Assembly: GCA_012295275.1 (NCBI GenBank)
Contig: CM022670.1
Span: 10,275,583 to 10,339,582, forward strand
Length of the DNA stretch: 64,000 nucleotides
Reading direction: 5' to 3'
Source of the DNA: Chrysomallon squamiferum
Taxonomy: Eukaryota > Mollusca > Gastropoda > Neomphalida > Peltospiridae
Each line of letters begins with the position of its first letter. Within the stretch, counting starts at the first letter, position 1. The notes below the pieces were generated by a model. That model did not search any database. It saw nothing but the letters and a program-made list of their open reading frames with translations, and had not been told where the DNA came from. This document shows, in pieces, positions 25,394 through 39,180 of the stretch. A program made the translations under genes and the position numbers.

Positions 25394-26332
25394 ATACAAA
25401 TGATAAATAATAATATTTAGAAAATATTCTAAAATATTCATCAATTTTACTGCTCCATTCGTTTCGCACGTAAAACCAACTCTAAAGAAAATAAAAGATT
25501 TTTATCAGTTCTGGATCCCGTGATGACTTTTCTCTACATTTACATTTCAGATGAGAACAGACACAGATACAAGACGCTGCTGCACCAGTCGACCTACTCA
25601 GTCGATCCTGAAAATAAATACGTACAAGACTTTGTCGTCATAAACAGATCTATTTTTATAGCGTTATTAGCAGTGCAAACTCTTTTCCGGTATGTTCCGG
25701 TGAACAACACCATACTGCTGAAAAATTCTAAAGATTTCGAAACCAATAAAGGCTCGTTATATAATATGATCTCATTCGGCAAGAAAATCGTTCTTTGTTT
25801 ATTCAACACCAACAGTTTGCACGTGTTTAACACTGATCTGAGCCGAATCACGTTCATAGAGACAAGTTACAGTTATCAAACTATAGCCGCTGCTGGCGAC
25901 GCAGCAATTGTCGGTTATGTTGAAAGATCGTTTCATTTTCTAACCATACAAGATAACAAAGTTGTTTCTCGGACAGTAGTGCAGTCGAAAGCAAATATAG
26001 ATCATTACTTTGTTGCTACAGTGGATTTTAATATTCTGTATGGAGATACTGGGAAATCAGCCATAGTATGCGTCAATCAAACTGGGTATCAGCTCTGGAG
26101 TGCGACCGCCTCTTTCTCAAATGACTATTTGGCGACAACGAAAAACGGCAGCCACGTATTCTTTGTTAGTGAGGAGAAATCTCTAACTTATCTGAAGGAC
26201 GAAGGGAAGACGAATGTGAAACTAGTTTCAAACGTGTTTCGTGGAAAATCCTCTCAGAAACTAGTGATAGATGAATTCGGAACGCTTTATGTTATATCCC
26301 TTCATACTGTTGACATTTTTGTGTTTGACTGA
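24327..26332 (+). CDS. Gene B: secreted cysteine-rich/propeller-like protein
   Basis: Exons 24327-24563, 24941-25055 and 25551-26332 join in frame (GAG|GTGGGT, GAAG|GTG, AA|GTAAGT, TTTCAG|AT) to give 377 residues. Residues 1-24 are a signal peptide (VVVVLFVIV). Residues 35-106 hold ten cysteines in the same spacing as gene A. Residues 118-377, all in exon 3, have repeated hydrophobic strand patterns such as IVLCLFNTNSLHVFN, AIVCVNQTGYQLWSA and LVIDEFGTLYVI, about 40 residues apart. This suggests a beta-propeller of about six blades, by inference only. Exon 3 has N-glycosylation sequons (NRS, NNT, NQT, NGS), in keeping with secretion. No transmembrane segment follows the signal. The family is not recognised; an NHL/WD-type extracellular binding role is one possibility. 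Confidence 0.85.
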
Positions 26333-26410
26333 GTTGAGTTTGCGTGTGATCGCTTGCGCCCTCCAACTTAACGTACGTACGTACAAGAACACACAAACAT
26401 ACACATACAC

Positions 26411-26765
26411 AGGGCTGACGAAATTATGTTTCCATTTTTAGCACGATCGGACAAATGGTTTCTGAGACATAGGAATTTTGAAAAAAGACCATAACACACC
26501 CATCTGCTTGTCAATATTGTTGAAACGAGTATTTCTAGAAAGGTCATTGATTATTGATTCTGAAAATGACATGATCTGTTATCTAGGGATAATTTAAAGG
26601 GTAATAACACTTTTAACCTTTACTTTGATCTTCAATTTAACTTAGCGGCTCACATGACCTAGAAACGGCCATGTCCCAGTTACACTAAATACCAATTTTC
26701 AGCAAAATCGAACAGAGTGACCTTTCATTTTCCCATTATTTTGGGTAATTTAACACCGAATGTAT
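26411..26765. repeat. Dispersed-repeat-like 3' block of long-form genes
   Basis: A block from GCTGACGAAATTATGTTTCC to GGGTAATTTAACACCGA follows B, D (about 40,247-40,580) and E (about 46,900-47,535, interrupted by an insertion). Phrases such as ATCGGACAAATGGTTTCTGA resemble, from memory, dispersed repeats in mollusc genomes. No coding potential was seen. Confidence 0.4.
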
Positions 26766-27079
26766 ACGAACATGTATACATCCAATCACACATACATACA
26801 TACATACATACACAGATTCATAATTACAAACATACATGTATTTGAGATAAGATACTATAACTATGTATTCGGAATTTTAACGTATTTTCCCCAGTTCATT
26901 TGTTGTTATTATTTTGTGTTTTAGCTTCGAATCTGCGTTATTCATGTCCTGCTTGTCGTACAGATTGCAATTACAGAATTACATGTGAAAGCACAGTAGA
27001 GAAAATAGTACTAACTTTGAAATATTAATAACATCACTTATTATGGTAGCACCTTATTGGTTATAGTATCCTTATATGT

Positions 27080-27320
27080 TAACAGTGTATTAAGTAGCAG
27101 GAGCATTAGCAGTTGTAGAAGTGGTAGTAGTAGAAGTGGTAGTAGTAGCAGTAATAATGGTGGGAGTAGTGTCAGCAGCAGTGGTATTTGTAGTGGGAGT
27201 GGGAGTGGGAGTGGTGGTGGTCGTAGTAATGTTGTTAGTAATCGTTGTTAAGTAATAATCGTACTAGTTGTAGTAGAGTTAGTAGCACCAGTAGCAGTAG
27301 AAGTAGTAATAGAAGAAGTA
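27080..27320. repeat. Degenerate GTA/GTG triplet array 3' of B
   Basis: AGT/GTA/GTG-rich imperfect triplets. The counterpart after D is at about 40,880-41,120, and a shorter one after E is at about 47,725-47,830. Open frames here are low-complexity serine/glycine or valine runs and are not genes. Confidence 0.8.
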
Positions 27321-27417
27321 AATATTATAAAATATAAAAATAAATAAATAAAAAGGTTATAAGGAGACATTAAATTGTGTGTAATTTCTATTGTAATCTG
27401 GTGTAATTTATTTTGTC

Positions 27418-27423
27418 ATTAAA
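27418..27423 (+). promoter_or_regulatory. Candidate polyadenylation signal of B
   Basis: ATTAAA in the context TTTTGTCATTAAAGTGTTAT. The same hexamer and context occur after D (41,224-41,229) and E (47,911-47,916), about 1.0-1.1 kb past each normal stop position. Conservation in the older copy E suggests function, but no transcript evidence is available. Confidence 0.35.
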
Positions 27424-28466
27424 GTGTTATATGTTAAAATCGCACTGCGTTGCTTATATTTAAAGAAAATTAGTTTTAGACCAACGTACACACACGTGCA
27501 CGCATACACAACCACACTGGGTGCATAATTCTTCTTTTAATAACGTGCATATAATTTTTTTCTTTTGATGTCATTTACACATAATTAAACGTATTTCGTT
27601 TTTTTTACAGCATTTATTTATGTAACTGTTTGACGATTGTGACTTTAGTTACAAAATATGTAAAACAGAAAAATACAGACAAAACTGAGCATACAAAACT
27701 TTTGTTTATGATTAATTCGAATTATATTATTAATAATGTTAATTATGTTATCAGTGTGTGTATGAAATGTATATAATTCCTTATAAAAATGTGAACTCAG
27801 AAATGTAATTCGGTTCTTGGAAAATAAAAAATCACATAAAAATAAATTTTAATTGTTATTATTTTATGTAAAATGTACCAAATAGATAGTATGGATTTTA
27901 AAATGATTTTATTCATAATGTTTCGGATGACGTAAAAAAGAGTTACTTTTAGAGTTACTGTCTGACAGCTGAGTAATCCCAGTGTACATACATACATACA
28001 TACATACATACACACATATATATATATATATATATTTATGTGAGAGTGTGTATGTGGACTTAGGGTGATTCATATATGATCCTGTTGTAGACATTTTATT
28101 TTTTACATGAATTGGAGTAAATGTTTGAGTAGACATTAGTGTCATCACTATCATCCCTAACATGCTTTTATCTTTTTGTCAGTTATTAATACTCGAAAAC
28201 TCCGTGAAAACAGTCATATATCTAAGTCGTGGAACTTAATACTAAATAAAATATTATGAGAAAGGAAGGTATTTTGAATATGTAAACACAGATGAAACAT
28301 AAAATAAAAGACTTTATTCGATTTAAATATAAATCAACCAGATTTATTAACTTCTTTTTTTCTGATTGGATGCCTCCCATCTGGATGCCAGATGCCCGGT
28401 GCCACTGACACGCACACATACACGCACACACACACACATATATATGTACATATTAAATACATTAAC

Positions 28467-28529
28467 CTCATTACTGTGTTTACAAATATCTTCTATTGAT
28501 TTTCCCTCATTAATATCAGAACCCGTGAC
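28467..28529 (-). pseudogene. Inverted relic of the family (X2)
   Basis: Duplicate of the X1 exon 1 fragment, encoding GSDINEGKSIEDIC with donor GAG|GTT on the minus strand. The duplication breakpoint at about 28,250 lies beyond it, so no exon 2 is present and it cannot encode a family protein. Confidence 0.75.
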
Positions 28530-28939
28530 CAGAGCGGGATTCAGCAATTGCAGAATGTAGCAAAAAATAGCACACGACCCTACTACTGGCCAGTTACAAG
28601 AGTAAACGCCCCCCACCCCTCAACCCACGCCCACTATTATCATAGCTTTACATTCAACATAAACACACCTTAATGTTGGAACACAGTCAGTCAGATGTAT
28701 TGACAAAAAAAAAAAAATAAGAAAAAAAAAATAAAGAAATCTTGCCAACACTATTAAAAACCATCGTCGTTCTTTGTGCATTTTTTATGCGGAGCAGTTT
28801 AGAAAACGAGCGCTTTCCCCGTGCTGATTGTAACCATCATACACAAATACATGCGTAGCATTATTTCAGTATTGGGAAAACATGATTGCATGTTGTGATC
28901 TCTGATGATGTTTCTACAAGTTTCACACGTCGACATAAA

Positions 28940-29070
28940 CTTTTGTTTAACGACACCCCAGCACACTGTCTAGTCAGAGGCTGTTAGGTATCAAACATAA
29001 GGTATTTGCGACAAAGCAACTAATGAACTAGTTGTAGCCCACTGGCTAGTGAGGAAAGAAACTTTGAGGA
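28940..29070. repeat. Dispersed repeat, unit 2 copy
   Basis: Duplicate of the 14,270-14,400 block carried by the segmental duplication, nearly identical to it. Confidence 0.45.
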
Positions 29071-29438
29071 AAGAAACGTACCTCTACACAAACAAACAAA
29101 CAAACAAACAAACATCAACAAAGGCTATAGACAAAATCGTGATACGCAGCATTTGGATTAAAAGAAGCCCCAAAAACCTGTAAGTGGCGGTTTACAAGAA
29201 TTTTGACGTTTACAGAACTGGAGTTATGGATTAAATTAAAACGAAAATTTAATGCTCATATTTTAATTTAATTATGCTCTTATCATAACGGTCAGAAAAG
29301 GCAACATCTCCTTTGTTTAAGAGCCAATTCGAAGGCATGATGCTATGCAAGATCAATAGGGCACGGTGCGAACATTTCTACATTTTTTATTTTATAATTA
29401 CAGTCTATGTTGACAAAGAAAAAACAACGACGATTTAC

Positions 29439-29473
<35 letters not shown>

Positions 29474-30679
29474 TATATCGTACTTTATTGTTAACAAAGA
29501 TATGTTAGAAGAAAAATTTATCTCCAGAGAAACAGAAATAGAAAGGCAAGATTATAGATAAAACACGAAACTGATTATTTATTATTTTTGTATTAGATAG
29601 GGTCTCCAGAGAAAAGATTAGAAAAATATATTTTAATCTCAAAACTGAAATGAAACTGAAGAGAATTAATTATTAAACGGTTTTAAACGAATTAAAGGTA
29701 TTGGTAACAGCGAACTTATTCTTTCTCTTTCTTGTGCAGAGTCAAATTAGACGTACATACGACAGATAATATTCATACCTAATACACTGTTACCTACCTA
29801 ACTAAAAACAAAATACAAAAATGCATAATTCAAAATATTTGCATACCTACACATAAAAACTATATATAGTTTAAATTTATTTTGGGGACTGACTCCCTCT
29901 TTGGTGTGAATAATCTGAATTATTTTAATAGATTAGATTATTAATTATCAAACACTGTATTATCTAAAACTGACGAAGAAGAAAAAATAAAAACAATAAT
30001 AAAAAAATAAAATAAATAATAAATGAATGAATGAATGAATAAATAAATAATAATAATAATGAAACAAAAATTAAATTCAGAATTGCGAAAAATGCTTTTT
30101 TAAAGACTGAGTATTTATAAAAATGATGGTTTTTATACTGATAAGACATAAAACATATTAGTACATAAAATTATACTTAAAAAAAAAAGTGTAAATAATT
30201 AATTACATTCGTATTTAAAACCGCGACTGTACGCCTAAAATGAATACAAATATTATTAAAAAAAAAAATAAATAAAAAATAAAATTAAAAAAAATTAAAA
30301 AAATAAATAAATAAAAAGTAAAAAATAAAAAATAAATAAATTAAAAAAGTAATAAACAGAAGGTAATTACTGACAATAACAATACTAAATATAAAATAAA
30401 TAACTAGGTTATTAAAACCAAACATAAGCTTAAATAAATTGGCTACTGCGCCTCTGAAACATACTAAATAAAATGCGAGTTATTAAAAGTTGTACTTTGT
30501 CAATAAATTTTAAAATAAATTATTCATTTGGAAATAAAATTTGAAAATATTAGTAAAGAAAAATCATTTATAGCCGTTTTTGAACGTATTTGTCCTGAAG
30601 TGAGAAAGAAACAATCACCATTGTTCTCAGCTGTGTTCACTACGCATGCGCCATGCAAATGCTGTCATCGCTGCCATAA

Positions 30680-31095
30680 CTTTCTTGAATTTGACCTGCG
30701 TATCGAACCACAAATGAAAATCTTTATGTAATTTAAAACACAATCACTGCATTCAAAAACAACTTAAGGTCTTTGAACGGTTTCATTTCTGAAATGTAGC
30801 TTCTTTAGTCTTATCACGGTTCATAGAAAGTTTCGATCTGTTACACCAGGTATAAACTAGATCAAAGCATTTGCTGAAGTGTTTCATTGTCTGACGCTAA
30901 CAGGACGATGTCATCGTGAGTAGAGTAACAGCAGTACACGCGTACCATCAAGTTCAACGACACATTCCAGTCTAGATCATTTATACACAACGTAGATAAA
31001 GCTGGTGTAGGTGTACAAGCTTGTTGGTGATAACAACCAGTCACTTTATCCATGCAGTCCACATTTTCATGCATTGCCTTGTTAGAATTGATCAC
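30680..31095 (-). pseudogene. Non-LTR reverse transcriptase relic, unit 2
   Basis: Duplicate of the 16.1-16.5 kb relic, with the same broken frame and the same THDD in place of YADD. The sequence left of about 30,690 differs from unit 1. It lies upstream of pseudogene C. Confidence 0.8.
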
Positions 31096-31306
31096 ATATT
31101 ATATTTTTCTTTTAATTTATTTCACTGTACTATAAATTTACGAAGTATTTTTCACATCTGATTTCTGTTATCTTTACTCCTTAGCACTAAAGTGTTCCAT
31201 TAATTATGGATAGAGATAAGTCAGGGACGAAATTAAAGATAAGTTTGTTTTAATATTAGTCGAATACCATAAGTTGATCTATCGATAAATGCTATACTAC
31301 TTTTAT

Positions 31307-31337
<31 letters not shown>

Positions 31338-31596
31338 TTTTTTTTTTTCTTCTTCTTCTTTTTCTTATTCATAAATAAAAAAATAGCATAAAAAAAAAAA
31401 TCTCTGAGATTGGTTTAAATCTTACATTATTTAATAAAAGAACCTAATCTAAAAATTCAAATTAAATTTGAATTAATTCTGCGATATAGGAATTAAGACA
31501 GATTTAAAGTAGGTAACTGTTCTAAATTACAAACTGCTAGTTAATCGACTGTCAGCAGTTTTATTTACTGATCTGTTAGTTTAAAGATTCACCGAA

Positions 31597-32673
31597 ATGG
31601 AAGATGTTTTAAGAAAATTACTTACTATTCTGCTGCTTGTGATGATCAACGACATGACGTCATCAGCAGAAAGGTAACATCCAGTTGGCGTGAAGATGTG
31701 CTGCATGATCTGTAAACGTTAAAATTCTTGTAGAACCACAACTTACAGTTCAAAAACTCTCGTGTGTGACGTCACGGGTTCTGATCTTAACGACGGAGAA
31801 TCAATAGAAGATATTTGTAAAGACAATAATGAGGTGAGTGTATTTAATATGAAAATAATGAATGTTTTAATAAATCTTAACTGGCCTAGCTCTGAAGAAT
31901 TCGCATAAATACATTCTGCACATTTTAAAGTTATTTTTTAATATATTTCTGGCGGCGAATGTATTTGTAAGTATATAATTATAGATGTATCTATCTATGT
32001 ATCTGCTATATCGCGGTTTGTCTTTCTGTCTTTCTTTCTGTCTGTCTTGCTGTGTATCTGTCTATATCCACTCTTCCACACACACATACACTCTTATAAT
32101 CAAGCATAACATTAAAATAACAAGTTCGTAACAGTAAATTCGCATTTTTTTTTTCTTTTGTGATGACGTTATTTTTTTAATATAAATTTCTATCTAGGCA
32201 AAACAGAGATTCCCCATATATTTATTGTGTACTTGTTTCTTCTAAACGACGTGATCCAAAACGTATTAGCATTCTATTTCATTTTTAAAGTCATACGTTA
32301 TTGTTAGCAAAACGGCTCCTGATAAATGCTCAAACTATTAAAAAATATATTCAGTTGCTTATTCGTATAAATACTGAATGTAATATCAACTGGTTATATT
32401 GCTTAATAAGTGTATAAAACCAGTGGAAATAAAAAAAAAAAATCAACAACAACAAAAATAAAAATAAAATAAAATAAAAAAAGAAACAAAAAGATGAAAG
32501 AAACGAAAGGGAAAACAACACTACACAGACTCACAGACACAAAAATACAACTAATAAATAAAAAACATTAAAAAAAAAAAAAAACGAGAGAAAAAAAAGA
32601 AACCCCCAAAACGACAACAAAACGAAACGAAACAAAAAATCCACCAACCACTCTCACAAAAACACACACAAAT

Positions 32674-32704
<31 letters not shown>

Positions 32705-33038
32705 AAACAACACCCCCCAAAAAACCCCAACTAATTCCATTTACACAAGATAACACAAAATAATAAAGAAAAATGTTATTTAAAATTTAAGCTGATACAA
32801 GACAGATGTTTGAAGACTGACTGTGTTCACGATCACGAATGTCTGACAGATCGTAGAAAAGTAACACGATGTGTTCCTAAAATGTCTTCAAAAGTCTCGA
32901 AAATAGGTGAGTAACAATTCGTCTTCACATTTCAATATCAATATCAACAACGCCTATTCTCTGTAATGATAATCTTCGCCTGGGGAAATTGTGAAACAGC
33001 CATCTGATGATGACCCAATAATAGACAAATATCCATAG
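31597..33038 (+). pseudogene. Gene C: decayed copy of gene A
   Basis: Counterpart of A in unit 2. Exon 1 (31597-31833) has two in-frame stops: TAA at 31675-31677, where A has a Tyr codon, and TAA at 31720-31722, where A has Glu. Exon 2 (32792-32906) is intact with normal splice sites. Most of intron 2 and the exon 3 acceptor are deleted, leaving an exon 3 remnant at about 32,977-33,038 that ends in the same TAG. The deletion joins ATAATCTT to CGCCTGGGG. No functional product is expected. Confidence 0.88.
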
Positions 33039-33192
33039 CTTAAAACTGCATAATTAAAACTATGTGCAGAAACAATATATAATTTAACTGTAGTCTGGAT
33101 ACTGATTCACTGTTTTGAGAATAATCTGAATTATTCTAGACAGATTGGATTATTAATGATCGAAACATTGTGTTATCAAAAATTGAGGAAGA

Positions 33193-33234
<42 letters not shown>

Positions 33235-33701
33235 AGCAATATATATATATATAAAAATTTATTTTAATTTTATATATATAAAACTAGTTTTTAAGTTTTT
33301 GTTATAGTCTACAATTTTAAATTATATATTCAAAACATACCATCATTATTTTAAAAACTCACAACACATTCTTCAATGCATGTATAAAATGAATCACTGA
33401 GTAACTAACTGTCTGAAGCGTTATTCTACTGAGTAATAAAATCTGCAAGCAGAGAGAATTAATTTTGTTAAAAGAACTGCATCTTGTGAATTTTTACAAC
33501 TTTAATCGTTAACTATTCGCTTTAAATAAGCTTCAGTATTAAAAATGTATTAATCGAAAAGGCATTGAAAGACTGAGTGTTTAAATTTTATTGTCACAGA
33601 AAACGTATGCGTGTTTGATCACAAAATATGAATAACAGAAAGTTACTTATAAGACTGAGGATACATAATTTGTGTTTTATGGTTTACTCCGAATTTAACT
33701 A

Positions 33702-34504
33702 CAGTGGTACCTTGACTTACGAGTTTAATTCATTCCGTGACAGACCTCGTAACTCAGTTTGCTCGTATATCAAATTAATTTTCCCACCTGAAATTAACTG
33801 AAATACCATTAATCGGTTCCAGCTCCCCAAAAAACCATCCCAGCTTTTTTTTTAAACATGTTTTTAAATAAGAAAAATGTGTTGATAAATGACAAATATT
33901 GTATACAAAAAAAAATAAAAAAATAAAAAAAAAATAAAAAAATAAAAAAATAAAAGTGAATGTAAAGAAATAAACTGGTTTTGTAAAGTGTATTTATCTT
34001 GGAGATCAGACAAATTGGCCTAACTGAAACTGCTGGTGGAGATGGAGTAGACTGGAGGATTGTTTGTTTGGAACATATCGTAGAAGTACCACGCTCGTAC
34101 TGTCTAGCCAAGTCGATTACACGCACACCTCGCTCATATCTTTCTATGATTTCATGCTTTAAGTCAATCGACATCATCCGCTTCTTCTTCTCAGCACTGT
34201 CCTTTGCACTCGCTTTCTTAAGGTCCATGGTCAGAAAAAAGAAATTTGGCAAAATACTGCACAAAACGCGAGCACAATACAATAGAGATGCTTCCGCGGC
34301 GATGTAACCACATGAAGTAAACGAGTGAGACGCGGGATGCTGGTCGGATGTTGTGTTGTTCGTTGCGTCAGCTAGCGGCGGCGTATCTGAAATTCGCTCG
34401 TAACACGGATTTTGGCTCGCAGTTCTAAGCAAAAGATCGACCGGGCGCCTGCTCGTAACTCGAAAAACTTGTAAGTTGGGGAACTCGTAAGTCGAGGTAC
34501 CACT
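33702..34504 (-). mobile_element. Tigger/pogo-like element 3
   Basis: Unit 2 counterpart of element 1. Same TIRs and the same minus-strand helix-turn-helix frame (34432-33809), with an expanded A/T run near 33,906-33,955. Confidence 0.8.
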
Positions 34505-34898
34505 CTATATATATAATTAAATATTTAAATGATCAAATAAAAATAAAAATTGACTTTTCATATGTGAATCTTTATTTATTTATTTATTTATTTATTATTT
34601 TGTACTGCTATCATAATGGTCAGAAATGGCCACACCTCCTCTATTCTTTCGAAGCTTGATGCTATGCAAGATCAATACGGCATAGTGCAAACATTCCTTT
34701 TTCTTCTTTTTTTATGGATCAGTAAATAGTGTAGTATGTGAATTGTCAATAAAACAAAAGAAAACAAAATAAAAACAACAGCATGCTTTTTATCTGTTTT
34801 GATTGTTATATAGCGGCGGCGTATCTGAAGCTCGTTCGTAACTCGTAAGTCAAAGATCCACTGTATTTCTAACAATAATTATATATTTGAGGGTCTCT

Positions 34899-34942
<44 letters not shown>

Positions 34943-35116
34943 CATACATACATATACATTTACATATATACACATTTTGAGAAGGGATCATATATTAATA
35001 TATATATATATATTTTGCAAATGAGAAGTCAAATATTGCCACTTTCATTCGATAAATCTCTCTTGCAATGAAATCATTTGATATGCATATTTGAAATACA
35101 GCCATAAAAAGTATTC

Positions 35117-35198
<82 letters not shown>
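35117..35198. repeat. (AT)n(GA)n microsatellite, unit 2
   Basis: Counterpart of the 21,358-21,418 array, followed by the same TTTGCTGCTACACATAATTC, with a longer AT part. Confidence 0.92.
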
Positions 35199-35200
<2 letters not shown>

Positions 35201-35481
35201 TGCTGCTACACATAATTCTTAGATTTTGTATCAAAACAGTTTAATAATTAATTCTCTTCAGTTTCATTTCAGTTTTGAGATTAACATATATGTTTCTAAT
35301 CTTTTCCCTCGAGACCCTAACTAATACAAAAATAATAAATAATCAGTTTCGTGTTTTATCTATAATATGGTAAAAGAGTTTTAATTGTTAATAAAGCTTT
35401 AATCTGTTGTCTTGGATTCCTGTTTCTCTTTCTTTTAGAGATAAATACATGAGGAGTTTTTTCTGTTTCTGAGACTTGTTT

Positions 35482-35530
<49 letters not shown>

Positions 35531-35869
35531 CAACAACAAAAAACAACAAACCCCCCCAAAAAAAACCCCTAACAAACAAATGAAGTTGGTAAAATTTGTG
35601 GGTAACAAAAAGCCTAATGAGAAAATTGGCTTTTATTTTTTTACTTGTAACCTAATCTTTTGTTAATAATAAAGTATGATATACAAAAAAGTAAAGCACC
35701 GTTAATTTCCGTTTGCCAACAATAGTTATCACGTCATTTCGTAGGTCGTAAGCTGATCAGTTGTTTAATTGTTGTTGAACTGTTATGAAATAAAAATAAG
35801 TGAATAAACAAACAACTGAAATAAATTATAGTATTTTATAACACTATTAGAAATAAATAATACAGTAGA

Positions 35870-36480
35870 ATATTGAAAATGTTTAGTACAGTGTTGAAAA
35901 AAGTTAATACAATATAAGTCTGAAACAAAATAAAAGTATTATATAACAATGAAACAAATGTAAAATATTTTTAATACGGAACAACAAATATAAGCACAGC
36001 GTAAGAGTAAAACATTTTAAAAAGATTACGTTACAATGAAACATATAACACTGAATGAAATTAAAATATTATATAACAGTGAATTGAGTTTAAAATATTA
36101 TATAATTCTATATAACAATGGAACAAATGAAAGTACTTTATAACACTGAAACAAAAGTATTACGTAACAATGAAATAAATTAAAAGTGATATATAAAACT
36201 GAAACAAAAGGATTTCGTAACAATGAAATAACTTAAAAGTAATATATAAAACTGAAACAAAAGGATTTCGTAACAATGAAATGGCTTAAAAGTAATATAT
36301 AAAACTGAAACAAAAGGATTACGTAACAGTGAAAAGTAATACATAACAATGAAACAAAACGATTACGTAATAATGAAATAATTTTAAAACGACTACGTAT
36401 CAATGAAACAAATTAAAACTACTTTAAAACACTAATAGAAATTAAAAGGATTATATAACAATGAAACAGATTAAAAGCAT
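35870..36480. repeat. Minisatellite upstream of D
   Basis: Counterpart of 22,080-22,645. Units beginning ATATAAAACTGAAACAAAAG recur at about 36,190, 36,243 and 36,296, a period of about 53 bases, more regular than in unit 1. Confidence 0.75.
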
Positions 36481-36777
36481 GTTGTTTTTTGTTTTTGTTT
36501 TTTTTGTTTTGTTTTATTGGCAATTCACATACTTCACTGATAACTGATCCATAAAAAAAGAAGAAAAAGGAATGTTTGCACTATGCCGTATTGATCTTGC
36601 ATAGCATCAAGCTTCGAAAGAAAAGAGGAAGTGTGGCCATTTCTGACCATAATGATAACAGTACAAAATAATAAATAAATAAATAAATAAATAAAATAAA
36701 TAAAGATTCACATATGAATAGTTAAATTTTATTTTTATTTGATCATTTAAATACTTAATTATATATACAGTGATACC

Positions 36778-37529
36778 TCGAATTACGAGTGCCCCAACTT
36801 ACAAGTTTTTCGAGTTACGAGCAGGCGCCCGGTCGATCTTTTGCTTAGAGTTGCGAGCCAAAATCCAAGTTTCGAGCGAACTTCAGATACTCCACCTCTA
36901 GTTGGCGCAACGAACAACACAACATCCGACCAGCATCCCGCGTCTCACTCGTTTACTTCATGTGGTTACATCGCCGCGGAAGCATCTCTATTGTATTGTG
37001 CTCGCGTTTTGTGCAGTATTTTGCCAAATTTCTTTTTTCCTGCTATAGATCCTAATAAAGTAAGTGCAAAGGACAGTGCGGATAAGAAGAAGCAGATGAT
37101 GTCCATTGAATTAAAGCTTGAATTCATTGAAATACATGAACGAGGTGTGCATCTAGTCGACTTGGCTAGGCAGTACGAGCGTAGTACTTCTACGATATAT
37201 ACAATAATGAAGCTGAAGTATTCGATAAAGGCTGTAACTCCAGCCAAAGGCGTTAAAATAATGTGTCTGATCTCCAAGATAAATACACTTTACATAACCA
37301 ATTTTTTTCTTTACGTTCTCTTTTATTTTGTTTTTTTATACAATATTTGTCATTTATAAATACATTTTTTTCTTATTGAAAAGCACGTGTAAAAAAAAAA
37401 AAAAGTTTTTTTATTTGGGGGACTTGTATTTCAATTAATTTCAGTTGGGAAAATTGATTGGATATACGAGTAAATTAAGATACGAGCTCGGTCACGGAAC
37501 GAATTAAACTCGTAAGTCTAGTACCACTG
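36778..37529 (+). mobile_element. Tigger/pogo-like element 4
   Basis: Unit 2 counterpart of element 2. The left end CAGTGATACCTCGAATTACG has one TIR change, and the right end GTACCACTG runs into a GT array. The plus-strand frame 36841-37359 has the same helix-turn-helix. Confidence 0.8.
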
Positions 37530-38157
37530 TGTGTGTGTGTGTATATATATATCAGTTAATCAAGTGTAAATGTTATCAGCCTTTTTACGTCAAAGAGAAA
37601 AATAATATATAATTATACAGTACAGAGAAATGAATATAATATGCTTATTAACTTAAATATTCTGAAAAAGGATTTTTTAATATCATTTCGATAGTTTCAT
37701 GTTTTAAGTTTTTAATTTATTTATGTACCTCTTCCAAGTGACAGACTGAGATACAGAAATCTGAACATTTAATGACCTTTTAGATACAAATACGCCCAAC
37801 ACACACACACAAACACGCACACCCAACCACACTTTATTGGCTTGAGATTCATTATAAAGTCAAATAAAGGAAAAACGATTGATTTTCTTTCATCAAATAG
37901 GCAACGCCTTCAAAGCAGGTTTTTGAATAACCGGTGTTTTCTGTCATTTATTACAGTGACATTAGATCCATTCACGCGACTGACAGTCAGAAAAAAAGTT
38001 TGATTCTTTCTTTTTTTCTTTTTTCTTTTTAAAGATCATTTTTGTCATACCTTAATATAAAGGGGGGGAAAAAAAAAGAAGAAAAAAAGACGTATCTATT
38101 TAATTTCTCTATTTTTACAGAGAAAGCGGAGTTTCATCTAAGTAGAAAAGTAAAACA

Positions 38158-39147
38158 ATGAAAAATTATTCTGCCAACGTCGTTGTAGTATTGTTTGTGA
38201 TTGTTAACAATGTCACAGTGTCGTGGTCAAAGGAGTTTCATCCAGTTGGTGTGAAGATGTGCTGCCTGATCTGTAAACGTGAAAATTCTTGTAGAACCAC
38301 AACTTACAGTTCAAAAACTCTCGTATGTGACGTCACGGGTTCTGATCTTAACGACGGAAAATCAATAGAAGATATTTGTAAAAACAGTAATGAGGTGGGT
38401 ATGTAATGTGTGTGTGTGTGTGTATATGTATGTATGTATATCATTTATAAATTTTGTGATAAAATGGGAATATGAAAACACAAAAATAAATAGTTTCAAA
38501 ATATTTAATGCATTTTTGTTTTTAAAAAGTAAGTCATTGTTAATAATAAAGTGACAGTAAAAAGATTTATGTGGGAATAACAATCCCGTTAGTGTGAAAA
38601 ATGCATCGTATTAAGCACAAAACCAGCTTAAATTCATATATATACACATATATATAAAACCAGAAAATGCACAGACACTTGAATGAAATAATTAATTAAT
38701 TAATTAATTAAAATAAGGAAGAGTATAAATAATTTAAATGTTTCTAACATTTGAAGGTGATACAAGACAGCTGTATGAATTTTCAGTGTGAACAAGGTCG
38801 TGAATGTCTGACAAATCGTAGAAAAGAAATTCGATGTGTTCCTAAAATGTCTCCAAGAGCGACCCAAAAAAGTAAGTAGAATAATATCTTCCGTTTGTTG
38901 TCTTAGACATGAAATTAATCGAATACTGTCTCTACACATTTCTATATTAATGGGATTTTTGTTTGTTTTTTCTCTCGTATAATCTGAGAGAGGAAATACG
39001 CTGTTGTTTTTCATGATTTAGCTGCAAAAGATATTTTTTATGTAAACCTTCCCACAAAATTGATACATAATAAATGAAACGTAATGTCTGAATGGTTATT
39101 TATAATCTGCATGTATTGTAGTTCATGTAATTATAATCTTCATTAAG

Positions 39148-39180
<33 letters not shown>

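Larger units (their letters stand above)
13585..28250. repeat. Tandem segmental duplication, unit 1
   Basis: Sequence from ATTATGAGAAAGGAAGG at about 13,585 onward recurs from about 28,250 (offset 14,665 at the start), through the same ordered landmarks: exon 1 relic, dispersed repeat, RT relic, short-form gene, inverted Tigger pair, minisatellite and long-form gene. The unit ends in the block AAGTCGTGGAACTTAATACT near 28,225-28,245. It holds relic X1 (exon 1 part), gene A and gene B. Confidence 0.88.
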
